From assembly GCF_027947535.2 (NCBI RefSeq), contig NZ_JAAGKO020000027.1:1-64000 (forward strand): 64,000 nucleotides of DNA, written 5' to 3'. The position numbers and the translations under genes were made by a program. Below are positions 1-9,372 of this stretch, in pieces (position 1 is the stretch's first letter; every line of letters begins with the position of its first letter). Source of the stretch: Streptantibioticus silvisoli. Lineage in GTDB: Bacteria > Actinomycetota > Actinomycetes > Streptomycetales > Streptomycetaceae. The notes under the pieces are model-generated. The model did no database searches. It was not told the origin of the DNA and was given only the letters and a program-made list of their open reading frames with translations.

Positions 1-26
1 GACTTCCCTACCGCCGGAGGCGCCCC

Positions 27-290
27 ATGTCCGTTCCCGCTGATCTTCTGCTGTCCGCGTTCGCGGGGTGCGACTGCGGGTGCGAGGACCACGGCGGGGG
101 GCCACTGACCGCGGAGCAGGGGACGGTCGACGACGTGCCGCTGACCAGCGAGCCGCCGCTCGCCGCGGTGCCCGCCCTCACCAGCGAGCCGCCGGCCGCG
201 GTGGAGCCGGCGCTGACCAGCGAACCGCCGATGTCCGCGGAGCCGGCCCTGACCAGCGAACCGTCGTCCCTCACCGACCCGGAGATCTGA
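27..290 (+). CDS. Repeat-containing small peptide, unknown function
   Basis: An 87-residue acidic peptide that I do not recognise. The start is well supported: GGAGG lies six bases before ATG. The N-terminus is hydrophobic (ADLLLSAFAG) and is followed by a Cys cluster, C15-x-C17-x-C19, with a nearby His. The rest is a tandem repeat with an exact 12-residue period. Copies start at residues 27, 39, 51, 63 and 75, with core LTSEPP (the first copy is degenerate, LTAEQG), and LTDPEI ends the protein. Its TGA stop overlaps the ATG of malQ (TGATG), so the two are translationally coupled. Repeated Thr/Ser-Glu cores can occur in multi-core modified-peptide precursors, but no modifying enzyme lies in the window. 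Simple repeat expansion is the cheaper explanation. Confidence 0.65.
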   Translation: MSVPADLLLSAFAGCDCGCEDHGGGPLTAEQGTVDDVPLTSEPPLAAVPALTSEPPAAVEPALTSEPPMSAEPALTSEPSSLTDPEI

Positions 291-2653
291 TGACCGGACC
301 GGCCACCCCCCAGGACGAGACCCCCGACGACGGCACCACGCCCGACGCCGCCACGCCCAACACCAGCGCCCCCGACGACAGCGGCACCCCCGCACCGGAC
401 GACAACGGCACCCCCGACGACAACGGCACCCCCGCGCCGGACAACAACGGCACCCCTGACGACAACACCGCCCCCGCCATCGCCGCCGCCGCGTCCGCCG
501 AGGCCGCCGCCGAGGCCGCCCACGCGGCCAGCACCGCTCCCGCCGCCCGGAACGCCCCCGCCGACCCCGACCTCGCCCGGCTCGCCGCCCTGCACGGCGT
601 CGACACCGCCTACGAGCCGGTTCCCGGTCGTCCGGTCCACGTGCCGCGTTCGACCGTGGTCGCCGTGCTGGCCGCGCTCGGGGTGGACGCGTCCGGGCCC
701 GGGGCGGTGCGGGCCGCGCTGGCCGAGCGTGCGGCGCACCTGGCCGACCGGCCGCTCCCGCCGTGCCTGGTGGTCCGCGCCGGCGCGCCCGTGCCGCCGC
801 TGGGCCTGCCGTCCGGCACCGCCGCGGTGGTCACCCTGGAGGACGGCGAGGTCCGCGACGGGCCGCCCGGCGACGGCCTGCCGCTCGGCCACCACACCCT
901 GCGGGTCCGCACGCCCGACGGCCGCGACGCCGCCTGCCCGCTGATCGTGGTCCCCGACCGCGTGCCGGTCCCGCCGGGGCGGTCCTTCGGCTTCATGGTC
1001 CAGCTGTACTCCCTGCTGTCGCGCCGGTCCTGGGGCATGGGCGACCTGGCCGACCTCGCCGAGTTCGCCGGCTGGGCCGGGCGGGAGGCGGGCGCCGGAT
1101 TCCTCACCGTCAACCCGCTGCACACCGCGCTGCCGCCGGGCGACGGCCCCGGCGACCCGTCCCCGTACCGGCCGTCGTCGCGGCGCTTCCCCGACCCGGT
1201 CCACCTGCGCGTCGAGGCCGTCCCGGAGTACGCCTACCTGCCGCCGCGGGACCGCGCCGAGGCGGACCGGCTGCTGGCCGGGGCCGAGCGGCTGCGCGCC
1301 GGGGTGCTGGAGCGCGGCGAGCCCGTCGACCGGGACGCGGTGTGGCGGCTGAAGTCGGCCGCGCTGGAGCTGGTGTGCCGGGTGCCGCTGGGCCCCGGGC
1401 GGCTGGCGGCGCACCGGGACTTCGTCGCCGGGCGCGGTACCGCGCTCGACGACCACGCCACCTGGAGCGCGCTGGCCGAGCGGCACGGCCCCGACTGGCA
1501 CGCCTGGCCGGCCGGGTTGCGCGACCCGCGGTCCGCCGCGACCGCCCGGGCCCGCGAGGACCTGCGCGACCGCGTCGACCACCACCGCCGGCTGGCCTGG
1601 CTGACCGACGAGCAGCTCGGCACCGCCCAGCGTGCCGCGACCGCGGCCGGCATGCCGGTGGGCATCGTGCACGACCTCGCCGTCGGCGTGCACCCGGCCG
1701 GCTCCGACGCCTGGGCGCTGTCCGGCGCGCTGGCCGCCGGGATGTCCACCGGAGCGCCGCCGGACGCCTTCAACGCCCACGGCCAGGACTGGGGTCTGCC
1801 GCCCTGGCGCCCGGACGCCCTGGCCGCCGCCGGCTACGCGCCCTACCGCGACCTGCTGCGCAACGTCCTGCGGCACGCGGGCGGCGTCCGGATCGACCAC
1901 GTCATGGGCCTGTTCCGGCTGTGGTGGGTACCGCAGGGCCGGCCGCCGACCGAGGGCACCTACGTGCGCTACGACGCCGAGGCGATGCTGGGCGTGCTGG
2001 CCCTGGAGGCGCACCGGGCCGGCGCGGTGGTGATCGGCGAGGACCTGGGCACCGTCGAGCCCGGCGTGCGCGAACGGCTGGCGGAACGCGGCGTGCTGGG
2101 CACCTCCGTCCTGTGGTTCGAACGGGCCTACCAGGGCCGTGACGACCTCGGCGCGGCCGAGGCCGACGGCCGCCCGCTGCCGCCGTCGGCCTGGCGCACC
2201 GACTGCCTGGCCACCGTCACCACGCACGACCTGCCGTCCACCGCCGCCCGGCTGACCGGCGAGCACGTGGAGCTGCGGCACCGGCTGGGGCTGCTGACCG
2301 GCTCCCTGGCCGCCGAACAGGCCGCCGACTCCGCCGACGTCACCGAGTGGCTGGCGTACCTGGTCTCCCTCGGCCTGCTGCCGGAGGGGCCCGCCGACCA
2401 GGAGGGCGCCATCCGCGCGGTGCACCGCTTCCTGGCCCGCACCCCGGCCCGGATGGTCGGCGTCTGGCTGCCGGACGCGGTGGGCGACCGCCGTCCGCAG
2501 AACGTCCCCGGCACCACCGACAGCTACCCCAACTGGCGGCTGCCGGTCGCCGACGGCACCGGACGCCCGGTCACCCTGGAGGAACTGGCCGCCTCCACCC
2601 GGCTGCGCGACCTCACCGCGGAACTGCGCCGGGGGCTGGCGGGGGCCGAATGA
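290..2653 (+). CDS. malQ: 4-alpha-glucanotransferase (amylomaltase, GH77)
   Basis: Cytoplasmic disproportionating enzyme that transfers alpha-1,4-glucan segments between maltodextrins, in maltose and glycogen metabolism. GH77 signatures are clear: RIDHVMGLFRLWW near residue 535 carries the nucleophile Asp, GEDLGTVEPGVR near 583 the acid/base Glu, and TTHDLPS near 645 the third carboxylate. ATG 290 is chosen because GGAG lies five bases upstream and the codon overlaps the stop of the repeat peptide. The product is 787 residues, with a low-complexity acidic N-terminus of about 85 residues (GTPDDN and GTPAPDDN repeats, then an Ala-rich run) before the conserved region begins at DLARLAALHGV. That tail is probably not part of the catalytic fold. 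Confidence 0.95.
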   Translation: MTGPATPQDETPDDGTTPDAATPNTSAPDDSGTPAPDDNGTPDDNGTPAPDNNGTPDDNTAPAIAAAASAEAAAEAAHAASTAPAARNAPADPDLARLAALHGVDTAYEPVPGRPVHVPRSTVVAVLAALGVDASGPGAVRAALAERAAHLADRPLPPCLVVRAGAPVPPLGLPSGTAAVVTLEDGEVRDGPPGDGLPLGHHTLRVRTPDGRDAACPLIVVPDRVPVPPGRSFGFMVQLYSLLSRRSWGMGDLADLAEFAGWAGREAGAGFLTVNPLHTALPPGDGPGDPSPYRPSSRRFPDPVHLRVEAVPEYAYLPPRDRAEADRLLAGAERLRAGVLERGEPVDRDAVWRLKSAALELVCRVPLGPGRLAAHRDFVAGRGTALDDHATWSALAERHGPDWHAWPAGLRDPRSAATARAREDLRDRVDHHRRLAWLTDEQLGTAQRAATAAGMPVGIVHDLAVGVHPAGSDAWALSGALAAGMSTGAPPDAFNAHGQDWGLPPWRPDALAAAGYAPYRDLLRNVLRHAGGVRIDHVMGLFRLWWVPQGRPPTEGTYVRYDAEAMLGVLALEAHRAGAVVIGEDLGTVEPGVRERLAERGVLGTSVLWFERAYQGRDDLGAAEADGRPLPPSAWRTDCLATVTTHDLPSTAARLTGEHVELRHRLGLLTGSLAAEQAADSADVTEWLAYLVSLGLLPEGPADQEGAIRAVHRFLARTPARMVGVWLPDAVGDRRPQNVPGTTDSYPNWRLPVADGTGRPVTLEELAASTRLRDLTAELRRGLAGAE

Positions 2654-2700
2654 CGACCCCGGACGCGCGGGGCCGGGGAGGCTTCGCTACGTTGGGACAC

Positions 2701-2925
2701 GTGGTCAACAAGAACGCGCTGCGCGCCGGCACCCTCGGGGCCGTGACGACGCTGATGATGCTGCTGTCGCCCGCCGCCTTCGCCACCACCGGCGACGACC
2801 CGGGCCCCGGCCTGTCCGTGGCCCAGACCCTCGGGCTCTATGTGGCGATCCCGGTCGTGGCGTTCGCCGTCATCGCCGGGCTCGTCGTGCTGAGCGACAA
2901 GTCCCGCAAGAAGCCGCAGGCCTGA
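2701..2925 (+). CDS. Small membrane protein, secreted N-terminus
   Basis: A 74-residue protein with an N-terminal signal-like segment ending near SPAAFA, a short acidic linker GDDPGPGLS, one transmembrane helix (LYVAIPVVAFAVIAGLVVL) and a basic tail SDKSRKKPQA. This is a short protein type I have seen in streptomycetes, of unknown function. The GTG start at 2701 is preferred because TACGTT at 2688-2693 followed by seven bases gives a leaderless transcript. An in-frame ATG at 2650 overlaps the malQ stop, but it would place a polar, Gly-rich stretch before the signal sequence. Confidence 0.75.
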   Translation: MVNKNALRAGTLGAVTTLMMLLSPAAFATTGDDPGPGLSVAQTLGLYVAIPVVAFAVIAGLVVLSDKSRKKPQA

Positions 2926-2968
2926 CCGCGCCGGAGGCGGCCGCCGCTCAGCCCGCCGCCTCCGCCGC

Positions 2969-3412
2969 TCAGCCCGCCTCCGCCGCCAGCCGCTTGAACA
3001 GGTGCACGTCCTCGTGCCCGCCGGGCAGACCGAGCATGCGGCCGGTCTCGCGGTAGCCGTGCCCGCGGTAGAAGTCCGGCGCCTGGAAGGTGAACGAGGA
3101 CACCACCGCGCGGTCGCAGCCGCGCCGGGCGCCCTCCTGCTCGGCGGCCCGCAGCAGCGCGCTGCCCCAGCCGGCCCCGCGGGCGTCCTCGCGCACCCAC
3201 AGCAGGCTGATGCCCAGGCAGCCGCCCCAGGTCCACGCGGTCAGCCCGCCGACCAGTTCGCCGTCCGGCTCCCGCACCGCCACCGAGAACGCGTCGCGTT
3301 CCGCGCCGCCGGTCGCCGCGTCGTTGAACGCGGTCAGTTCGCTGTCCAGCCGTTCGGTCAGGGCCGGATCGCGTTGCCCGACCGTCAGCCGGGCCGTCTC
3401 GTCATGCGTCAC
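2969..3412 (-). CDS. GNAT-family N-acetyltransferase
   Basis: A 147-residue acyl-CoA acetyltransferase of the GNAT fold; the substrate is unknown. The acetyl-CoA loop is VREDARGAGWGSALL, followed by the A-helix segment LRAAEQEGARRGC and the terminal strand PDFYRGHGYRETGRML. The GTG at 3412 is chosen because the -10-like CATACT (plus-strand 3420-3425) lies seven bases upstream, the leaderless pattern seen at many genes here. Longer forms would read into repetitive spacer. Confidence 0.85.
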   Translation of the reverse strand: MTHDETARLTVGQRDPALTERLDSELTAFNDAATGGAERDAFSVAVREPDGELVGGLTAWTWGGCLGISLLWVREDARGAGWGSALLRAAEQEGARRGCDRAVVSSFTFQAPDFYRGHGYRETGRMLGLPGGHEDVHLFKRLAAEAG

Positions 3413-3456
3413 GCCCCGCAGTATGCGGCCCCGCCCCGGCCGGCGCGAACGGTTTT

Positions 3457-3540
3457 GACGCCGCACGCGCCGCGGGCGCGGTCCTCGGCCGGGCGCGGTT
3501 CGACAGCCTCCGGGATCGACGCCGCACGCGCCGCGGGCGC
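3457..3540. repeat. 23-bp direct repeat downstream of pepN
   Basis: Two exact copies of a 23-bp GC-rich unit starting GACGCCGCACGCG occur at 3457-3479 and 3518-3540, 61 bp apart. The second copy contributes the left arm of the pepN terminator, so the pair may be a duplicated terminator arm. Confidence 0.75.
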
Positions 3541-3568
3541 CCTCCCCACCGGGAAGGGCGCCCGCGGC
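3530..3568 (-). terminator. Strong hairpin terminator after pepN (first copy)
   Basis: A perfect 14-bp stem, GCCGCGGGCGCCCT at 3530-3543 against its complement at 3555-3568, with an 11-base loop. It starts nine bases after the stop of the aminopeptidase gene. There is no U tract, as is usual for actinobacterial terminators. Confidence 0.8.
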
Positions 3569-3576
3569 CGGGTGCG

Positions 3577-6159
3577 TCAGGCGCGCGAGGCCGCCGCGCG
3601 GTCCGCCTCCTGGGCCCGCAGCGCCCGCTCGACACCGGACCGGGCCTCGGTCACCAGGCGGCGCAGCGCCGGGACCGGCTCGGCCGACGCCAGCCACGCG
3701 TCGGTGGCGTCCAGCGTGGCCTGCTCGACCTGCACGCGCGGGTACAGGCCGGTGGCGATCTGCTGGGCCATCTCGTGGCTCAGCTTCTCCCAGGACGGCT
3801 TGACCGACGCGAAGTACTTCTGCGTGTACGGCTCCAGCAGCTCGCGCTGGTCGAACTGGACGAAGCCGGCGATGACCTTGGCCTGCGTGTGGTTCGGCAG
3901 CCCCTGGTCCTTGCCCGCCTCCACCACGGCCGCCCAGGCCGCCGCCTTCGCCTCGGCGGTCGGCATCGCGGCCCGCGCGCCGGCCGCGTGCTCCTCGCCG
4001 GCCGCCGTCGAGTCACGGGTCAGCTCGGCGGCGATCTCCGCCTCACCGGCCTTGCCGGTGGCCGCCAGCCGGCCCAGCAGCGCCCAGCGCAGCTCGGTGT
4101 CGACCGCCAGCCCCTCCACCGTGCGGGTGCCGTCCAGCAGCCCGGCCAGGAACGCCAGGTCCTCGTCGGAGCGGGCGGTGGCGGCGAACGCCCGGGCCCA
4201 CGCCAGCTGGTGGTCGCCGCCCGGCTCGGCCGCCAGCAGCTGCCGCAGCGTCCCGGCGGTCCAGCGCGCCAGGCCCTCGGCCCGCCACTCCGGCGCCGCG
4301 TACAGGTCCAGCGCCAGCTTCACCTGGCCGTGCAGCGACTGCACCACGCCGATGTCGGACTCCTTGACGATGCCGGACAGCACCAGCTCCAGGTAGTCGC
4401 GGGTGGCCATCTCGCCGTCCCGCGTCATGTCCCAGGCCGCCGCCCACACCAGCGCGCGCGGCAGCGACTCGGTGAAGTCGCCCAGGTGCTCGCGCACGGT
4501 GGCCAGCGACACCTCGTCCAGCCGGATCTTGGCGTACGACAGGTCGTCGTCGTTGAGCAGCACCACCGCCGGGCGCCGGGTGCCGGCCGGCACCTCGACC
4601 GGCGTCAGCTCGCCGTCCACGTCCAGTTCGACGCGGTGGGTGCGCTCCAGCTGGCCGTCGACCAGGTCGTAGAAGCCGACCGCGATCCGGTGCGGGCGCA
4701 GCACCGCCGCACCCTTGACGCCGGCCGGCAGCGCCGGGGCCTCCTGGCGCACCGCCAGCGACACCAGCGTGCCGTCGGCCGCCGTCTCGATCTGCGGCCG
4801 CAGCACGTTGATGCCGGCCGTCTCCAGCCACGCCGTCGACCACGCCTTCAGGTCGCGCCCGGAGGTCTCCTCCAGCGCCCCCAGCAGGTCCGACAGCCGG
4901 GTGTTGCCCCACGCGTGCCGCTTGAAGTACTCGCGCACCCCGGCGAAGAACGCGTCCTCGCCGACGTAGGCCACCAGTTGCTTGAGCACCGAGGCGCCCT
5001 TGGCGTAGGTGATGCCGTCGAAGTTGACCAGGACGTCGTCGAGGTCGTTGATCTCCGCCATGATCGGGTGGGTCGACGGCAGCTGGTCCTGCCGGTACGC
5101 CCAGGTCTTCATCGAGTTGGCGAACGTCGTCCACGCCGCCGGCCACGAGCTGCCCGGCGCCGCCGCCTGGCAGTGGATGGAGGTGAAGGTGGCGAACGAC
5201 TCGTTCAGCCACAGGTCGTTCCACCACTCCATGGTGACCAGGTCGCCGAACCACATGTGCGCCAGCTCGTGCAGGATCGTCTCAGCACGCATTTCGTACG
5301 CGGAGTCGGTCATCTTCGACCGGAACAGGTACTGGTCGCGGATGGTCACCGCGCCGGCGTTCTCCATCGCGCCGGCGTTGAACTCCGGCACGAACAGCTG
5401 GTCGTACTTGGCGAACGGGTACGGCATGTCGAACTTCTCCTGGAACCAGTCGAAGCCCTGCCGGGTGACGTCGAAGATCGCGTCGGCGTCCAGGAACTCC
5501 GCCAGCGACGGCCGGCAGTACACCCCCAGCGGCACGCTGCGCTCCTCGCCCTGCCAGCTGCCGTGCACCGAGGTGTACGGGCCGGCGATCAGCGCGGTGA
5601 TGTACGAGGAGATCGGCGGCGTCGGGTCGAACGTCCACACCCCGTCGACCGGCTCCGGCGTCGGCGCGTTGGACACCACGGTCCAGCCCTGCGGCGCCCG
5701 CACGGTGAACTGGAAGGTGCCCTTGAGGTCGGGCTGCTCGAAGACCGCGAAGACCCGCCGGGTGTCGGCCACCTCGAACTGCGAGTACAGGTACGTCTCG
5801 CCGTCCACCGGGTCGACGAAGCGGTGCAGGCCCTCACCGGTGTTGGTGTACGCGCAACTGGCGTCCACCGTCAGCTCGTTGGCGCCGGCACTGAGGGTCA
5901 GCGCGATCCGGGAGTCGGCGAAGACCTCGGCCGGGTCCAGCTCCTTGCCGTTCAGCACCACCTGGTGCACCTCGGGCGCCACGAGGTCGGCGAACGTCTG
6001 CACGCCCTCCTCGGTGCAGTCGAAGCGGACCCGGGTCCGGGACCGGAACGTGCCGCCCTCCTTCGCCCCGCCGAGATCCAGCTCGATCTCGTAGGAGTCG
6101 ACAGTGAGCAGGCGCGCACGCTGCTGCGCCTCTTCGCGGGTGAGGTTCGTGCCCGGCAC
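3577..6159 (-). CDS. pepN: Aminopeptidase N (M1 family), first copy
   Basis: Cytosolic zinc aminopeptidase of 860 residues that removes N-terminal amino acids from peptides. The substrate motif GAMEN sits near residue 260 and the zinc motif HELAHMWFGD near 296, with the third ligand in WLNESFA 18 residues on. The C-terminal ERAP1-like helical domain is complete. The GTG start has AAGGAG five bases upstream. A paralogue of almost equal length lies at 9373-11958 on the same strand. Confidence 0.95.
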   Translation of the reverse strand: MPGTNLTREEAQQRARLLTVDSYEIELDLGGAKEGGTFRSRTRVRFDCTEEGVQTFADLVAPEVHQVVLNGKELDPAEVFADSRIALTLSAGANELTVDASCAYTNTGEGLHRFVDPVDGETYLYSQFEVADTRRVFAVFEQPDLKGTFQFTVRAPQGWTVVSNAPTPEPVDGVWTFDPTPPISSYITALIAGPYTSVHGSWQGEERSVPLGVYCRPSLAEFLDADAIFDVTRQGFDWFQEKFDMPYPFAKYDQLFVPEFNAGAMENAGAVTIRDQYLFRSKMTDSAYEMRAETILHELAHMWFGDLVTMEWWNDLWLNESFATFTSIHCQAAAPGSSWPAAWTTFANSMKTWAYRQDQLPSTHPIMAEINDLDDVLVNFDGITYAKGASVLKQLVAYVGEDAFFAGVREYFKRHAWGNTRLSDLLGALEETSGRDLKAWSTAWLETAGINVLRPQIETAADGTLVSLAVRQEAPALPAGVKGAAVLRPHRIAVGFYDLVDGQLERTHRVELDVDGELTPVEVPAGTRRPAVVLLNDDDLSYAKIRLDEVSLATVREHLGDFTESLPRALVWAAAWDMTRDGEMATRDYLELVLSGIVKESDIGVVQSLHGQVKLALDLYAAPEWRAEGLARWTAGTLRQLLAAEPGGDHQLAWARAFAATARSDEDLAFLAGLLDGTRTVEGLAVDTELRWALLGRLAATGKAGEAEIAAELTRDSTAAGEEHAAGARAAMPTAEAKAAAWAAVVEAGKDQGLPNHTQAKVIAGFVQFDQRELLEPYTQKYFASVKPSWEKLSHEMAQQIATGLYPRVQVEQATLDATDAWLASAEPVPALRRLVTEARSGVERALRAQEADRAAASRA

Positions 6160-6451
6160 AGGGGCTCCTTATAGGGAGATACGTGGATGTTCGGCCGTGG
6201 TGGCGTCCTCCTGGGACGACCGCCGCCATCCTGCCACGCGGCTTCGGCGCACCGGAGGTGAACTCCCGGTGAGCGCCGCCGGGCCGCCCGCCGCCGGGCC
6301 GGTGACCGCCCGGCGCACCGCCGGACCGCGACCGGCGGCCGCCCGCGGGCGTTCCAGCGGCGTTGGCCCGGGCGTCACCCGCGCTGCGCACCATCCCCAG
6401 GAGGGCCGCACCGCGGTCCGCGCCGACCGGCACCCACGAGGGGACCCCCAC

Positions 6452-8215
6452 ATGTCCGGTTCCGCCCCCGCCCCGCTGCTCCCCGCCGCCGCACCCGCCC
6501 CCGCGCCGCCGCGCCCGCCCGGCCGGCGTGCCGTCCTGATGGCCGGCGGCCTGGCCACCGCCGCGGCCGGCGGCGGCCTCGGCCTGTGGGCCGGCCCGGC
6601 CCGCCCGGCCGCCGCCCACCGGCCCGTCATCCGGCCGCTGGCCCCCGTCCGCCCGGCGCAGCCCGCCGGCCGCGGCCCCTACACGGCCGGCACCACGCTG
6701 GAGACCGTCGCCGCCCCGCGCGGCACCGGCGGCTACCGCCGGCTGGCCGACGGCCCCGGCTGGCAGCGCGTCGTCCGCACCGACCTCGCCGCCGGCCACC
6801 CGGCCCGGGCCGGCCGCCGCACCGCGCTCGCCGCCTTCGTGCAGATCACCGACCTCCACCTGTGCGACGCCCAGTCACCGCTGCGCGTCGAGTACCTGCG
6901 CGCCGCCGACACCGGCACCTGGCGCCCCCAGGAGGCCCTGAGCGTCGCCGGGGCCGCCGCGCTCGTCGAGCGCGTCAACGCGCTGCCCGGCGGCCCGGCC
7001 ACCGGCCACGACCTGTCCTGCGTCATCACCACCGGCGACAACTGCGACAACAACGAGCGGGTCGAACTCGACTGGTTCCTCACCGTGATGAACGGCGGCC
7101 GCGTCGTCCCCGACACCGGGGCCGCTGGCGTCTACGAGGGCGTGCAGGCATCCGGGCTGCCGCTGTACTGGCAGCCGGACGCCGCGCTGCGCGACCACGA
7201 CAAGCGCCTCGGCTTCCCCCGCGTCCCCGGCTTCCTCGACGCCGCGGTCCGCCCGGTCGACACCCCCGGCCTGCGCCTGCCCTGGTACTCCACCGCCGGC
7301 AACCACGACGGCCTGGTCAGCGGCTGCTTCGCGCTCGGCGGCGCCTCCTTCGGCGCCGTGGCCACCGGCACCCGCAAGCTGGAAGAGGTCACCCCCGCCG
7401 AGGCCGCCAAGGTGCTGGCCGCCGCCGGCGCCGGCCGTGAGGTGCGCGGCGAACTGCTGCGCGACCTGTACGAGGCCCACCGCCGCGACCTGCGCACCGT
7501 CACCGCCGATCCGCGCCGCGCGCTGTTCACCCGCGAGGAATACCTCGCCGCCCACCTCGACCCCGCGCACACCGGCCCCGGACCGGTCGGCCACGGTTAC
7601 ACCGCCGCCAACCTGGCCGACGGCCACCTGCACTACGCGTTCCGCCTCGCCGAGGGCGTGCTCGGCGTCAGCCTCGACACCACCGACCGGGCCGGCGACT
7701 CGCCCGGTTCGGTCGGCACCGCGCAGCTGGCCTGGCTCGACGCCGTCCTGACCGGCGCCGCGGACCAGCACGTCATCGTCTTCAGCCACCACACCGGCCG
7801 GACCATGACCAACACCCGCCCCGACCCCGAGCGCCCCGGCGAGAAGCGGCACACCGGCGCCGAGGTCCTCGACGTCCTGGGCCGGCACCGCAACGTCCGC
7901 GCCTGGATCAACGGCCACGTCCACGCCAACGAGATCCACGCCCGCGACGGCTTCTGGGAGATCAGCACCGCCTCCCACGTCGACCACCCGCAGCTCGCCC
8001 GCGTCGTCGAACTGGCCGACAACCACGACGGCACCCTGTCGCTGTTCACCACCCTCGTGGAGTCCGCGGCCCCGCACCGCACCGACTTCACCGACCTGAG
8101 CACCACCGGGCTCGCCTCGCTGTACCGCGAGATCTCCTTCAACCGCCCCGGCGGCAGCACCACCTCGACCGGCCGCCCCACCGACCGCAACACCGAACTG
8201 CTGCTGCGCCGGTGA
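6452..8215 (+). CDS. Tat-exported calcineurin-like metallophosphoesterase (TIGR03767 type)
   Basis: A 587-residue predicted secreted phosphoesterase. The N-terminus has a twin-arginine motif (PGRRAVLMAGG) and an Ala/Gly-rich hydrophobic run. Metal-binding blocks appear in the usual order: TDLHLCD near residue 133, GDNCDNNE near 195, GNHD near 283, FSHHTGR near 445 and NGHVHANE near 487. It resembles the TIGR03767 actinobacterial group; the substrate is unknown. ATG 6452 follows AGGGG with an eight-base gap. It stands divergent from pepN across about 290 bp in which I see no other gene. Confidence 0.88.
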   Translation: MSGSAPAPLLPAAAPAPAPPRPPGRRAVLMAGGLATAAAGGGLGLWAGPARPAAAHRPVIRPLAPVRPAQPAGRGPYTAGTTLETVAAPRGTGGYRRLADGPGWQRVVRTDLAAGHPARAGRRTALAAFVQITDLHLCDAQSPLRVEYLRAADTGTWRPQEALSVAGAAALVERVNALPGGPATGHDLSCVITTGDNCDNNERVELDWFLTVMNGGRVVPDTGAAGVYEGVQASGLPLYWQPDAALRDHDKRLGFPRVPGFLDAAVRPVDTPGLRLPWYSTAGNHDGLVSGCFALGGASFGAVATGTRKLEEVTPAEAAKVLAAAGAGREVRGELLRDLYEAHRRDLRTVTADPRRALFTREEYLAAHLDPAHTGPGPVGHGYTAANLADGHLHYAFRLAEGVLGVSLDTTDRAGDSPGSVGTAQLAWLDAVLTGAADQHVIVFSHHTGRTMTNTRPDPERPGEKRHTGAEVLDVLGRHRNVRAWINGHVHANEIHARDGFWEISTASHVDHPQLARVVELADNHDGTLSLFTTLVESAAPHRTDFTDLSTTGLASLYREISFNRPGGSTTSTGRPTDRNTELLLRR

Positions 8216-8236
8216 CCGGCGGGCGGCCCGCGGCCC

Positions 8237-9103
8237 TCAGCGCGGCAGCACCACCAGGTACGTGCGCGGCGGCCGGCCGCAGGCCGTCATCAGCGCGTCG
8301 CGTACCTGCGACGCCTGCCGGGCGGGCGCCGCCCGCAGCTTGGCCGGGGTGGTGCGCAGCACCCGCACCCCCAGCCGTTCCAGCCGCTGCCGGCTCCCGG
8401 CCGGCGGCGGACACGGCACGGCGTCGTCGGCACCCCAGGGGCCGGCGTCCAGCTCCAGCGCCACCGCCTGCCGCGGCCAGTAGGCGTCGACTCCGCCGAG
8501 GCGGGGACCGCCGGGCAGCGCCAGCTCCACGTTCCACACCGGGTCGGGCAGCGCGAACTCCCGCACCATCGCGTACAGCCGCTCCTGCGCCACCGCGCGC
8601 GCCTGCGCCAGCAGCGCGTCGACCGCGTCCGCCACCTCGGCCCGCTCCAGCAGCCCGGCGGCGTCCAGTTCGCGCAGCACCGCGTCCGGTTCGCAGTCGC
8701 CGGTGCGCACCGACTCCACCAGCAGCGAGCGCACCGCGGCCGGGCCCCGCACCGCCGCCACCGCGTCGGCCACCGCCCGCGGCACCGGCGCGCACGGCAG
8801 CCCGCCCACCAGCCGCGCCCTGGGCAGCACCCGCGCCCGGCGCACCGCCACCGCGCGGGTGTCCGGCAGCCGCCGGCCGCGGGCCACCAGCACCTCGGCC
8901 CGCTCCAGCGCCCGCGGCACCGGCACCCCGGGGAAGCCCAGCAGCGACAGCGCGGTCAGCCCGGTCAACATCGCCCGCCCGTCGACCTGTTCGCCGCGCG
9001 GGGGCCGGGTGGCGTACCGCAGTGCCTCGCGCAGCCGTTCCACCGGGGCGGACGCGGCGGCCGGGCGGGGCAGGTGGTGCAGGGGAGTCGTCTCGTGGTT
9101 CAT
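8237..9103 (-). CDS. Nuclease-like protein with C-terminal DUF559/Vsr-like fold
   Basis: A 288-residue protein. The N-terminal two thirds is helical and Arg/Ala-rich. The C-terminal part (about residues 180-288) has the pattern GGVDAYWP followed by AVALELDAG and later LERLGVRVLRTTP, which looks like the D...ExD core and final strand of a Vsr/DUF559 PD-(D/E)xK fold. The expected Lys or Gln of the core is not obvious, so activity is uncertain. Similar proteins of unknown role are widespread in streptomycetes. The start at 9103 is tentative, with no strong ribosome site. Confidence 0.6.
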   Translation of the reverse strand: MNHETTPLHHLPRPAAASAPVERLREALRYATRPPRGEQVDGRAMLTGLTALSLLGFPGVPVPRALERAEVLVARGRRLPDTRAVAVRRARVLPRARLVGGLPCAPVPRAVADAVAAVRGPAAVRSLLVESVRTGDCEPDAVLRELDAAGLLERAEVADAVDALLAQARAVAQERLYAMVREFALPDPVWNVELALPGGPRLGGVDAYWPRQAVALELDAGPWGADDAVPCPPPAGSRQRLERLGVRVLRTTPAKLRAAPARQASQVRDALMTACGRPPRTYLVVLPR

Positions 9104-9372
9104 GACCGCAGGATTCCCGTGCCCGGTACGCCCGTTAACCCCTGTTACGCCCTTGTTGACAAACCGGGACATCCCCGGGCTGAAGCCGCCGGGCCGGACG
9201 ACCGAGAAGGCCGCCCGCCCGCCACCGCGTCCACCGCCCCGCCCGCCACTCCGCCCATCGCCGCGTTCACCGGCGCGGGACCGCCCCGCCCGCCGCTGTG
9301 GACCGTCCCGCCCGCCGCGCGACCGCCGTCCCCGCACCCGCCGGAACGCCACCTCCGTCCGGCGCGGAAACG

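Noticed and set aside
8-2425. An 805-residue reading frame antisense to malQ
   Set aside because: Its Gly/Arg/Val-rich composition is that of a shadow of GC-biased codons. The plus strand has GH77 motifs and a ribosome site.
2650-2700. ATG overlapping the malQ stop as start of the small membrane protein
   Set aside because: It would add a polar Gly/Arg stretch before the signal sequence, and TACGTT is perfectly placed for a leaderless start at 2701.
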